A DNA stretch of 7,267 bases. Source: Euryarchaeota archaeon UBA202 (GTDB lineage: Archaea; Thermoplasmatota; E2; UBA202). Under the pieces are notes generated by a model, which saw only the letters and a list, made by a program, of their open reading frames with translations, had not been told where the DNA came from and did no database searches. Shown here one piece after another: positions 1 through 6,359 of this stretch (position 1 is its first letter; the number at the start of each line of letters is the position of its first letter). Where the stretch lies: NCBI GenBank assembly GCA_002502685.1, contig DAQA01000036.1:2507-9773 (forward strand), read 5' to 3'. A program made the position numbers and the translations under genes.

Positions 1-88
1 AAAAAAATGATAGTCACAGAGATGCAACATTAGTGATTAGTGGATGAGCAAATAGATTGTCAAGGCAAAGAGATCCTAAATTCTAGGT

Positions 89-1582
89 TTATACAATCAA
101 GGTTTTCCCGGTCATCTCCCCGGGTTTGTCAAGATGTAATAAATCCAATAGGGTTGGAGCAACATCGGCAAGCTGTCCATCCCGCATTTTTTTGGTTTCC
201 CCACCTATCAAGATACAAGGCACAGGATTTAGGGTGTGGGCGGTATGAGGATTTCCCCTTTCATCCATCATTTCCTCTAAATCACCATGATCACTCGTGA
301 TCAATATTGTACCGTCCATTTCTTCAACACCCTTGACAACCTTCCCGATACAGGTATCTATTGTTTCAGCAGCCTTTATACCTGCTTTAAGAAATCCCGT
401 GTGGCCCACCATATCAGCATTGGCAAAATTAACAACAATAACATCATAATCACCCAAATTTCTTAGGGTTTCATCCATCACACCCTGAGCACTCATTTCT
501 GGTTGTTTATCATAGGTGGATATAAGGGGAGAAGGAACCAAAATACGGTCCTCGCCTTTAAAAGGAGTCTCCCGACCGCCATTAAAAAAAAAGGTAACAT
601 GAGCATATTTTTCAGTTTCAGCTATGCGTAGCTGTCGTTTACCCAATCGAGATAGTACTTCCCCCACCGTGTTTTTAGGGATAACATTTCGAAACACCCA
701 AGGAACACAAAAATCCTTTTGATAGGGAACCATGGAGACAAAAGTAACATCTAGAAAATCTCTTTTAAACCCAACAAAATCATGTTCAATAAAGGATCGT
801 GTAAGCTGCCGTGCCCGGTCAGCACGAAAATTATAAAAAAGAACAACATCACCAGACCTGATCAATCCGTCTTGATCAACAATAATAGGTTGAACAAATT
901 CATCAGTTTCTCCCCGTTTATAGGCATCTTGTAAACCCTCCAATGGACTTGATGCCAAAAAACCCTTACCCGTGGTTAATAAATCATAGGCACCCTTGAT
1001 ACGATCCCACCGATTGTCTCTATCCATGGCATAGTAACGCCCCACCAATGTGGCAATAGATCCCATATCTAATTCATTGATTTTGTCTTCCAATTCCCGG
1101 ATAAACCTTTCTGCACTAGTAGGGGGAGTGTCACGTCCATCTAAAAAGCAATGTATCTTGACCTGGGTTTTTTTTAAGCCCTCTATTTTCGCCAATCGTA
1201 AAAGAGCATAGAGATGCCGCGAATAGGAATGAACACCACCTGGTCCAAGTAACCCGATTAGATGCACACGTTTCTTGTGGGCATCATGTACTGCCTGAAG
1301 AAGAACCCTGTTGCGAAAAAAACCCTTATTCTCAATTGCTGTATCAATTTTAGCCGAGACTTGACGGACAATACGCCCCGCCCCTATATTAAGATGACCC
1401 ACCTCACTGTTACCCATTTGCCCTGCAGGAAGACCCACATCCTCTCCACTGGCCTTTAATAGGGACCAGGGATAGGTCTTGAAAAAAGCGTCAAGGTGGG
1501 GTGTATGGGCAAGCGCAATGGCATTCCCCCTATAGTTTTTTCCTATACCCCATCCATCAAGAATGGCAAGAACCAGTACCAT
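89..1582 (-). CDS. gpmI: 2,3-bisphosphoglycerate-independent phosphoglycerate mutase
   Basis: This cytosolic enzyme interconverts 3-phosphoglycerate and 2-phosphoglycerate in glycolysis and gluconeogenesis, using two Mn ions and a phosphoserine intermediate. It is of the bacterial GpmI type (alkaline phosphatase superfamily), not the shorter archaeal ApgM type. Numbered from the proposed start (497 aa), the metal ligands and nucleophile are all visible: Asp9 in ILDGWG, Ser59 in GNSEVGH, Asp390 and His394 in NADMVGHTG, Asp431-His432 in TSDHG, and His449 in PHTAH. Substrate motifs GGVHS, DGRDTPP, GRYYAMDRD, FRADRAR and EKYAHVTFF are also intact. The frame is open up to an ATG at 1621, but the 13 extra residues are not family-like. 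A TATA-like box at 1602-1609 sits about 24 nt before the ATG at 1582, so I choose that start and infer a leaderless transcript. The C-terminus (MTGKTLIV) is complete. The gene diverges from the MBF1 operon. Confidence 0.96.
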   Translation of the reverse strand: MVLVLAILDGWGIGKNYRGNAIALAHTPHLDAFFKTYPWSLLKASGEDVGLPAGQMGNSEVGHLNIGAGRIVRQVSAKIDTAIENKGFFRNRVLLQAVHDAHKKRVHLIGLLGPGGVHSYSRHLYALLRLAKIEGLKKTQVKIHCFLDGRDTPPTSAERFIRELEDKINELDMGSIATLVGRYYAMDRDNRWDRIKGAYDLLTTGKGFLASSPLEGLQDAYKRGETDEFVQPIIVDQDGLIRSGDVVLFYNFRADRARQLTRSFIEHDFVGFKRDFLDVTFVSMVPYQKDFCVPWVFRNVIPKNTVGEVLSRLGKRQLRIAETEKYAHVTFFFNGGRETPFKGEDRILVPSPLISTYDKQPEMSAQGVMDETLRNLGDYDVIVVNFANADMVGHTGFLKAGIKAAETIDTCIGKVVKGVEEMDGTILITSDHGDLEEMMDERGNPHTAHTLNPVPCILIGGETKKMRDGQLADVAPTLLDLLHLDKPGEMTGKTLIV

Positions 1583-1601
1583 GGCCTGTAATAAAATCAA
1601 T

Positions 1602-1609
1602 GATATAAG
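1602..1609 (-). promoter_or_regulatory. TATA box of gpmI
   Basis: On the minus strand this reads CTTATATC. Its centre is about 24 nt upstream of the ATG at 1582, the spacing expected for an archaeal TATA box when transcription begins at or next to the start codon. It lies downstream of the alternative ATG at 1621, which argues against that longer start. The box is inferred from position and composition only. Confidence 0.5.
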
Positions 1610-1640
1610 AGATTGCCGCACTATTAAAGAAACGCGATAA

Positions 1641-1650
1641 ATTGATATTG
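1641..1650 (+). promoter_or_regulatory. Possible TATA box of the MBF1 operon
   Basis: The AT-rich sequence ATTGATATTG is centred about 26 nt before the ATG at 1672, and no Shine-Dalgarno sequence precedes that ATG. This fits a leaderless operon transcript diverging from gpmI. The box is weak in sequence, so the call rests mainly on spacing. Confidence 0.35.
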
Positions 1651-1671
1651 GGATAAACTATTACCGTCAAT

Positions 1672-2145
1672 ATGCTTTGTGAACTATGTGGGAGAGAAAC
1701 AAAAAATTTAACAAAGGTTCTTGTTGAAGGAACAACAATGGATGTATGCGAGGGATGCGTCGCCTATGGAAAGATTATTACTGAACCTATAAAAAAGAAC
1801 ACGCCCGTGAAGACTGCACCACGGAGATATAAAGAAAAAGATATCTTTGAACGGATGGATACAGCTCTGGTCCCCAATTGGGCAGAAAGAATAAAAAATA
1901 ATCGGGAAAAAAAAGGATTAACCCGTGAACAATTAGGAGCGGCAATTGGCCAACGGACAATAATCATTTCCCATCTTGAAAATGGCGAGCTTCATCCCAC
2001 TGATGAAATGGCAAGAAAGATTGAACAAGAGCTTGATATTATTCTTCTTGAAAAAATAATACCCGCAGGGCAAACAACCAACACCACTAAGGGGGGGAAA
2101 CGCACCATTGGTGATTTACTAAATCATGAAACCAATCAGCCTTAA
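1672..2145 (+). CDS. Multiprotein bridging factor 1 (Zn ribbon plus HTH)
   Basis: This 157-aa protein is the archaeal MBF1, a TBP-linked coactivator homologue that in archaea has also been associated with the ribosome and translation. An N-terminal zinc ribbon has cysteine pairs C3/C6 and C26/C29. A basic linker (about 40-60, rich in Lys and Arg) leads to a Cro/C1-type helix-turn-helix at about 69-130, with the typical pattern KGLTREQLGAAIGQ, ISHLENGE and ARKIEQELDI. The tail ends with TIGDLL, a short motif usual at the end of archaeal MBF1. Length and order of domains match the family. It is first in an operon and its last 20 nt overlap the Sua5-family gene in another frame. No Shine-Dalgarno sequence is seen before the ATG, so the mRNA is probably leaderless. 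Confidence 0.95.
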   Translation: MLCELCGRETKNLTKVLVEGTTMDVCEGCVAYGKIITEPIKKNTPVKTAPRRYKEKDIFERMDTALVPNWAERIKNNREKKGLTREQLGAAIGQRTIIISHLENGELHPTDEMARKIEQELDIILLEKIIPAGQTTNTTKGGKRTIGDLLNHETNQP

Positions 2146-2701
2146 AAACGCCATAACAGGGATAAAGAAAGGCAAGCTAGTGGTCTATCCAACTGATACA
2201 CTCTATGGTTTAGGGGCAGATATTTTCAATGTGCCAGCTGTCCAAAAAATATATAAGGTAAAGAGACGACCCCTTGATCTTCCCCTGCCGGTCATGGTAT
2301 CGGACATGGCCATGATGAAAACGGTTGCCCATATTACTCCCACAGAAAAAAAAATTATCACCAAATTCCTCCCGGGCCCCTTAACCATTATATTAAAAAA
2401 AAAACAAATAGTTCCAGATATTATCACAAAAAAAAAAATAGCCATTAGGATGCCAAAAAACAAAATCGCCCTCTACCTTGCCTCCTGCAGTGGCCCCCTC
2501 ACCGCCACCAGTGCAAATATTCATGGGGGACAAGAACCCCGTACCATCAACATAGCAAGAGAACAAATCGGCACCAGGGACATTGTCTATCTTGATCATG
2601 GTCCCCTACCCGGTATTCCCTCCACCATCATAGAGACAATAGAGGATAACATAAAAATTTATCGAGAGGGTGCCATTAGCAGAGAGGAATTATATGGATG
2701 A
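2126..2701 (+). CDS. L-threonylcarbamoyladenylate synthase (Sua5/YciO/YrdC family)
   Basis: This 191-aa protein contains the YrdC domain alone, without the extra C-terminal Sua5 domain. The family makes threonylcarbamoyl-AMP from threonine, bicarbonate and ATP. The KEOPS complex then uses that product to form t6A37 in tRNAs decoding ANN codons. Signature segments are YPTDTLYGLG (about 21-30), KVKRRP, LPLPVMV, PGPLTIIL, AIRMP, TATSAN and PSTII, covering the nucleotide and threonine pocket. The ATG lies inside the end of the MBF1 gene, and GGTGAT at 2110-2115 is a plausible ribosome binding site 10 nt upstream. The 3' end overlaps the methionine aminopeptidase start by 8 nt, so translation of the three genes is probably coupled. 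Two in-frame A runs (A10 and A11) lie near 2395-2438, yet the reading frame is intact through both. Confidence 0.94.
   Translation: MKPISLKNAITGIKKGKLVVYPTDTLYGLGADIFNVPAVQKIYKVKRRPLDLPLPVMVSDMAMMKTVAHITPTEKKIITKFLPGPLTIILKKKQIVPDIITKKKIAIRMPKNKIALYLASCSGPLTATSANIHGGQEPRTINIAREQIGTRDIVYLDHGPLPGIPSTIIETIEDNIKIYREGAISREELYG
2681..2688 (+). promoter_or_regulatory. Ribosome binding site that fixes the map start
   Basis: AGAGAGGA, inside the end of the Sua5-family gene, sits about 5-6 nt before the ATG at 2694. It lies downstream of the alternative GTG at 2670 and so supports the internal ATG. It also implies translation coupled to the upstream gene. Confidence 0.6.
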
Positions 2702-3587
2702 TGAGGTACGTAAAAAATATCATCAAGCAGGGCATATCGCCTGGCAGGCATTAAATCAGGGCTTAAACCATATCAAGGAGGGCATACCATACCTGGAGAT
2801 TGCTGATGAAATCGAAAGCTACATTAAAAAGAGAGCTGAAATTGCCTTTCCGGTGAATATTTCAGCCAATGATATTGCCGCCCATTATACACCAACACTG
2901 GATGATCCCCATGTTTTTCACCGGGGAGATGTGATAAAGATTGATGTGGGAGCCCATGTGGATGGTTATATTGGTGATACAGCACGAACCCTTGAGGTGG
3001 GAACAAAATGCCATCAAAAATTGATTACATCCTCTGAAAGGGCTTTACGGGCAGGGCTTGGGGCAATACGGAATAATGTTTCAGTTCAGCACATTGGTTC
3101 CTCTATTGAGAAATCAATTAAGGACGATAATTTTAACCCGGTAGATAATTTAAATGGTCATCAATTACAACAATACATACTGCATGCCGGAGTATCAATC
3201 CCTAATATTGATGGAAAAAATGGGAGAGTATTGACCACCGGTGATGCTGTTGCCATTGAACCCTTTGTCACCAGTGGACAAGGCCATGTGAAGAATTCAA
3301 CAAATGGAAATATCTATCATCTACTGCCCAAGGGAAAGATACATTCTCCACGCGTTCGGGAGAGTTATGCCCTAATCAAGGAACATTTCGGGAATCTTCC
3401 ATTTGCGGGACGGTGGCTAGCGGAGTATATCCCTCAAAAACGGATACCACTAATATTGTCTATTTTGCAACGAAGACGATTAGTGACATCATATAAGACC
3501 TTGGTGGAGATGAGCGGCCATATGGTAGCACAAGCTGAGAATACCGTCATTGTCACAGATAACGGCTGCGAGATTACCACACAATAA
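2694..3587 (+). CDS. map: Type II methionine aminopeptidase
   Basis: This enzyme removes the N-terminal Met from nascent proteins whose second residue is small. It is the 297-aa single-domain archaeal form, very close in layout to the Pyrococcus furiosus enzyme. Numbered from the chosen ATG, the dinuclear metal ligands are Asp84 (KIDVGAHVDG), Asp95 (GDTA), His156 (NGHQ), Glu189 (AIEPF) and Glu282 (QAEN). Substrate histidines His64 (AHYTP) and His164 (LHAG) are present. The type II helical insert follows at about 210-270, with the family phrase LPFAGRWL. The frame also opens at a GTG at 2670, but the ATG at 2694 has GAGAGGA about 6 nt upstream and starts where the family starts, so it is preferred. 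It overlaps the Sua5-family gene by 8 nt and ends the operon. Confidence 0.96.
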   Translation: MDDEVRKKYHQAGHIAWQALNQGLNHIKEGIPYLEIADEIESYIKKRAEIAFPVNISANDIAAHYTPTLDDPHVFHRGDVIKIDVGAHVDGYIGDTARTLEVGTKCHQKLITSSERALRAGLGAIRNNVSVQHIGSSIEKSIKDDNFNPVDNLNGHQLQQYILHAGVSIPNIDGKNGRVLTTGDAVAIEPFVTSGQGHVKNSTNGNIYHLLPKGKIHSPRVRESYALIKEHFGNLPFAGRWLAEYIPQKRIPLILSILQRRRLVTSYKTLVEMSGHMVAQAENTVIVTDNGCEITTQ

Positions 3588-3594
3588 TTTTTTT
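3588..3594 (+). terminator. T-run terminator of the MBF1-Sua5-map operon
   Basis: Seven T follow directly after the TAA of map, with no hairpin. A second T-rich patch lies at about 3655-3668. Oligo-T tracts without a stem are the usual intrinsic terminators in archaea. The next gene is convergent, so termination here is expected. Confidence 0.5.
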
Positions 3595-3668
3595 AGGAAA
3601 CATTCCGGGGTTTTAATCCAGCTCTACTTTGAGAGAAATAACCTATCGATGAGTATTCTCTTTTTTAT

Positions 3669-4436
3669 TTAGCGATACATGGATGACGGAGTAGTGGACA
3701 AGGAGGAGGATGCTGTTTTAGATGTTTTGATGTATTGAGTGATTTTTTTTTCGATTTCTTCAGCTTCTTTGTAGAGAGGCTCTGCTTCAATTTTTATGAG
3801 GGGAAGCAACTTATCAATTTTTTCCAAAAGTCGTGCCGCTGCCCGTGAATCGGGATACGCCGTCTGGGTCTCTGCCAACATACAGATGATATCCCGCTTT
3901 TGTACTGCTCCCTCCAGGAGCAAAACACCCGAAAGCCCTACAATTATACCTTCCTTTGTTGGTATGATTCCATTTTTTTTAAGAATTTTTTTTATACCGG
4001 GGGTACTGCCAACCCCAAAAATTTTGGATTCATAGTTATCTTCTCTTTTCGGTATCTGCATACCCTCCAAGGTAAGAATGATTTTACATTTCTTTGTCTG
4101 TGCCCACCAAAGAAGCGTGTCTGCCAAAGCCCTAATCGTTTTTGGCGGTGGGGCAAACTCTGATAACACAACTGCGAGTTGTTCACAGGATCCATTGGGT
4201 CCACATTTTTTTTTGCTTGCATATAATCGTACGGGGGGAGAGGGCTTTCCATTATGAATAATTGTGACAGGCAAAAAATCAGGGGAATGAATCATACCGA
4301 TTTCCTCAAGTTCTAATTGCTTGACAATAAAGCTTCCCGCAATAGATCCTACCAATCCCACAGAAGGAAAGGCAATCACCACCAGGGCATTTGATAAATC
4401 TATTTCTGTATATTCAACAATAGAAACAGTATTCAT
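3669..4436 (-). CDS. PAC2-family proteasome assembly chaperone with C-terminal HbYX motif
   Basis: This 255-aa protein belongs to the PAC2 family, whose archaeal members (PbaA/PbaB type) act on 20S proteasome assembly or, for PbaB, have been reported to activate it without ATP. Visible family features are the N-terminal core VVIAFPSVGLVGSIAG (about 19-34), SPDFLPVTI and PPVRLY (about 51-72), the segment LEGMQIP, and GLSGVLLL (about 167-174). A helical part (about 195-237) is followed by a flexible Ser/Thr-rich tail of some 18 residues. That tail ends in Met-Tyr-Arg, a hydrophobic-Tyr-X motif of the type that docks in the alpha-ring pockets of the 20S core. The gene lies 26 nt downstream of the dehydrogenase gene on the same strand, and only a weak SD-like GTTGATAG precedes the ATG. 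Family assignment is firm; proteasome binding is inferred. Confidence 0.9.
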   Translation of the reverse strand: MNTVSIVEYTEIDLSNALVVIAFPSVGLVGSIAGSFIVKQLELEEIGMIHSPDFLPVTIIHNGKPSPPVRLYASKKKCGPNGSCEQLAVVLSEFAPPPKTIRALADTLLWWAQTKKCKIILTLEGMQIPKREDNYESKIFGVGSTPGIKKILKKNGIIPTKEGIIVGLSGVLLLEGAVQKRDIICMLAETQTAYPDSRAAARLLEKIDKLLPLIKIEAEPLYKEAEEIEKKITQYIKTSKTASSSLSTTPSSMYR

Positions 4437-4462
4437 TCTATCAACACGACATACAGAATCAA

Positions 4463-5440
4463 TTACTTAAACTCTTTTTTTAAGGCGTCTGGATTTACAC
4501 AATTAGGGGGTATCTCACCACGAAATGCCGCAAGGACATTTTCTGCAGCCATAATGGCCATTTTGCCTCTTGTCTCATGAGATGCCGAACCAATATGCGG
4601 CGCTAAAACAAGATTGGGTAACTCCACTAACCGAGATGATACCTGAGGCTCATGCTCAAATACGTCTAGGGCAGCACCCTGGATCCACCCTTTGGAAAGA
4701 GCCTGAATCAAGGCTGTTTCATTCACACATTTCCCCCGGGAGGTATTGATAAGATAAGCTGACTTTTTCATCATCTTAAACTCATTTCTCCCAATTAAAT
4801 GATACGTCTCAGTGGTCAAGGGAACATGCAAAGTAATAAAGTCTGAATCAGCCAACAATGTTTCCAAATCCACAAAGGAAGCATTCAATTTTTTTTCATT
4901 TTTTCTGTCCCGTGCCCGATTATGATAAAGGATAGACATATCAAAACCCTTAGCGCGTCTGGCTACAGCACGCCCTATTTCACCCATGCCAATAATTCCC
5001 AATGTTTTCTTGTGAACATCCTGCCCAAGCAATAATTTTGGTGCCCATCCCTTAAATTTTCTTTTTCGCATCATGTCATCACCTTGAATAATCCTACGTG
5101 CTATAGCCAGTATAAGCGCCCAAGTGAGATCTGCAGTTGTTTCTGTAAGAACACCAGGGGTGTTAGTTACCAAAATCCCTTTTTTGGTTGCCCTTGAAAT
5201 ATCAATATTGTCGGCTCCCACGGCATAATTTGCAATGATCTTTAAGTGTGGTGATGCATCTATAACATCCTTATCAATGGGATCTGTCAAAAGACATATC
5301 AAAGCATCTTTTTCCTGTATTCCACGAAGAATCTCCTTTTTGGATGGGGGGATATCTCCTTCATAGATATCAAGATCATACTTTTCTAAAAGACGAAGAC
5401 CTTCATCGGGTAACCTGCGGGTGATATATATCTGTTCCAT
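4463..5440 (-). CDS. gyaR: D-2-hydroxyacid dehydrogenase, glyoxylate/hydroxypyruvate reductase type
   Basis: This 325-aa NAD(P)-dependent dehydrogenase closely resembles archaeal glyoxylate reductase GyaR from end to end. Landmarks are the N-terminal YITRRLPDEGL, NYAVGADNID (about 71-80), TNTPGVLT (about 92-99), the Rossmann motif GMGEIG (151-156), and the catalytic triad Arg235 (TSRG), Glu264 (FEHEP) and His282 (PHIGSA), spaced as in the family. After the second Rossmann strand the protein has NRAR rather than an acidic residue, which favours NADPH over NADH. The likely reaction is reduction of glyoxylate to glycolate or hydroxypyruvate to D-glycerate. No ACT domain follows, so it is not a full PGDH of serine synthesis, although a short 3-phosphoglycerate dehydrogenase cannot be excluded. 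GAGGGAT lies 5 nt before the ATG. It is first of a pair with the PAC2 gene. Confidence 0.92.
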   Translation of the reverse strand: MEQIYITRRLPDEGLRLLEKYDLDIYEGDIPPSKKEILRGIQEKDALICLLTDPIDKDVIDASPHLKIIANYAVGADNIDISRATKKGILVTNTPGVLTETTADLTWALILAIARRIIQGDDMMRKRKFKGWAPKLLLGQDVHKKTLGIIGMGEIGRAVARRAKGFDMSILYHNRARDRKNEKKLNASFVDLETLLADSDFITLHVPLTTETYHLIGRNEFKMMKKSAYLINTSRGKCVNETALIQALSKGWIQGAALDVFEHEPQVSSRLVELPNLVLAPHIGSASHETRGKMAIMAAENVLAAFRGEIPPNCVNPDALKKEFK

Positions 5441-5445
5441 ATACT

Positions 5446-5452
5446 ATCCCTC
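5446..5452 (-). promoter_or_regulatory. Shine-Dalgarno site of gyaR
   Basis: The minus strand reads GAGGGAT five nucleotides before the ATG at 5440. It confirms the start and shows that this transcript has a leader, unlike the inferred leaderless neighbours. Confidence 0.65.
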
Positions 5453-5460
5453 AATAAATA

Positions 5461-5492
5461 TTATTTTTTTATAGATACTCTGTCTAACATAA
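5461..5492 (-). promoter_or_regulatory. Candidate promoter region of the gyaR-PAC2 operon
   Basis: Two TATA-like elements are seen on the minus strand: CTATAAAAAAATAA (5461-5474) and TTATGTTAG (5484-5492). The first matches a TATA box better, but would place the transcription start at about 5445, cutting into the Shine-Dalgarno site. The second would give a leader of about 23 nt that keeps the site. The sequence alone does not decide between them. Confidence 0.4.
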
Positions 5493-5514
5493 TGGATTAT
5501 CTGCTCATTAAGGT

Positions 5515-5535
5515 TATCCTATATGTTTTAGGATA
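5515..5535. repeat. Inverted repeat TATCCTA-7-TAGGATA
   Basis: This is a perfect 7-bp inverted repeat with a 7-nt spacer (TATGTTT) in the 339-bp gap between gyaR and the HEAT gene. It lies about 75 nt upstream of the gyaR ATG and just beyond the stop of the start-less minus-strand frame. It could be a regulator binding site or a small RNA hairpin. No T tract follows it on either strand, so it does not look like a terminator. Confidence 0.5.
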
Positions 5536-5555
5536 GAAAATAATTTGAGAAGTAA

Positions 5556-5762
5556 TCAATTCTTTATGTTGCATTGACCCAAATTTTTTAGATATTTATT
5601 GAGATTATTTCCAATATCATCATCTTCCACCATACAAACAACAAACCTTCCTTTTTTGGCATTTTTGCATATGATTTTTAATTTCGCCAAAATCCTCTTT
5701 CGCAAATCTCCGAAATATGAAGGGATAGTGGGATAATAATTAAAACTATAAAAAATACTGTT
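5556..5762 (-). pseudogene. Start-less coding-like frame, probable gene remnant
   Basis: A 68-codon frame on the minus strand runs from just after a TAA (5763-5765) to a TGA (5556-5558). Its translation looks like real protein: PTIPSYFGDLRKR, then a basic helix AKLKIICKNAKKG, a hydrophobic strand RFVVCMVEDDD and an amphipathic end NNLNKYLKNLG. There is no ATG until residue 44, and the only upstream alternatives are TTG codons, for example residue 20. The HEAT-gene promoter occupies its 5' end. I read it as the C-terminal remnant of a gene that lost its start. The opposite strand is also open over nearly the same span but its translation is less protein-like. I do not recognise the family. Apart from this, the 339-bp gap holds only the two promoters and the inverted repeat. 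Confidence 0.35.
5740..5757 (+). promoter_or_regulatory. TATA box of the HEAT-repeat gene
   Basis: The element CTATAAAAAATA, preceded by the purine-rich BRE-like TTAAAA, is centred about 29 nt before the ATG at 5780. This gives a transcript starting within a few nucleotides of the start codon. It is the clearest TATA box in the window. Confidence 0.6.
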
Positions 5763-5779
5763 TTAATACCTAAATTAAT

Positions 5780-6247
5780 ATGAAAATGATTGAAGACATA
5801 TTAAAATCAAAAAGCAAACCGAAAGAAAAACAGTTACAGTTGGTTGAAGCGGTATGTAACGATAAAATAAATGATGAGGAGTTTATTGATTTTTTTACAT
5901 CAGCATCTGATGTTGATAAAGGTACATGTGCTGATGCGATGAAACATATATCAAAGCTAAAACCAGAGGTTTTTGCCCCCTTTATTGACACTCTTGTTGA
6001 CTATATAGATTATAAAGCATCACGGGTAAAATGGGATGTCCCTGAAACGATAGGAAACATGACTAAAAAATGCCCAGATAAAGTTGAAAAGGCGATTCCA
6101 AAACTATTACGAAATACAAAGGATGAAAGCACTATTGTTCGTTGGTGTGCTGCCTATGCTCTTTCAGAAATAGCAAGGTATAATCAAAAAAGGCAAAAAG
6201 AACTTATTTCTATTTTTTTTTGGGATTGTAAAAAAAGAGAAAAATAA
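5780..6247 (+). CDS. HEAT-repeat protein, frameshifted near its C-terminus
   Basis: The frame encodes 155 aa with alpha-helical HEAT-like repeats. Family-like segments are SASDVDKGTCADAMKHIS (about 41-58), APFIDTLVDYIDYKASRVKWDVPETIGNM (about 66-94, a longer stretch given only by its ends APFID and IGNM in strict terms), KAIPKLL and VRWCAAYALSEIARYN (about 120-135). Such proteins are protein-binding scaffolds of unknown specific role, known to me from methanogens and related archaea. After codon 145 the frame crosses nine T (6213-6221) and ends with FFWDCKKREK, which does not look like the family. Removing one T restores a natural end through 6293 and gives 170 aa. A second ATG two codons in is an alternative start. 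The gene has its own promoter and no obvious partner. Confidence 0.8.
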   Translation: MKMIEDILKSKSKPKEKQLQLVEAVCNDKINDEEFIDFFTSASDVDKGTCADAMKHISKLKPEVFAPFIDTLVDYIDYKASRVKWDVPETIGNMTKKCPDKVEKAIPKLLRNTKDESTIVRWCAAYALSEIARYNQKRQKELISIFFWDCKKREK

Positions 6248-6293
6248 CGGCATCAAAAATGTTTATCTTAAAACCCTAAAGAGACTTCAGTAA
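6222..6293 (+). other. Out-of-frame C-terminal tail of the HEAT gene
   Basis: In the +1 frame after the T run, the sequence reads GIVKKEKNNGIKNVYLK and then TLKRLQ, followed by TAA at 6291-6293. This is the kind of last repeat expected for the HEAT family, so the stretch is coding in origin but is not reached in the frame of the upstream ATG as sequenced. A sequencing error in the homopolymer, a true mutation, or ribosome or polymerase slippage would all explain it. Confidence 0.7.
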
Positions 6294-6334
6294 CAAAACA
6301 AGTTTATTAAGGATATTTTCAAGGATTTAATTTA

Positions 6335-6351
6335 GGAAAATAAGAAAATAA
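6335..6351 (-). terminator. T-rich tract after the membrane-protein gene
   Basis: On the minus strand the sequence downstream of the stop reads TTATTTTCTTATTTTCC. T-rich tracts of this kind can terminate archaeal transcription. There is no hairpin, and the call is weak because the area is generally AT-rich. Confidence 0.3.
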
Positions 6352-6359
6352 GATCTCTC

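Noticed and set aside
75..87. Imperfect palindrome CCTAAATTCTAGG just after gpmI
   Set aside because: Only four outer base pairs, a central mismatch and no T tract nearby; too short to call a terminator.
1..88. Possible C/D-box RNA or gene end left of gpmI
   Set aside because: ATGATAG at 7-13 misses the C-box consensus, no CTGA D box is present, and all frames close quickly; only the A7 at 1-7 (T7 on the minus strand) might serve as a gpmI terminator.
40..300. Plus-strand open frame of 86 codons at the left edge
   Set aside because: Lies mostly antisense to the end of gpmI, has no family features, and the gpmI frame is unambiguous.
2203..2599. Hydrophobic minus-strand frames within the Sua5-family gene
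   Set aside because: Phe-rich translations are shadows of the A-rich Lys codons on the coding strand.
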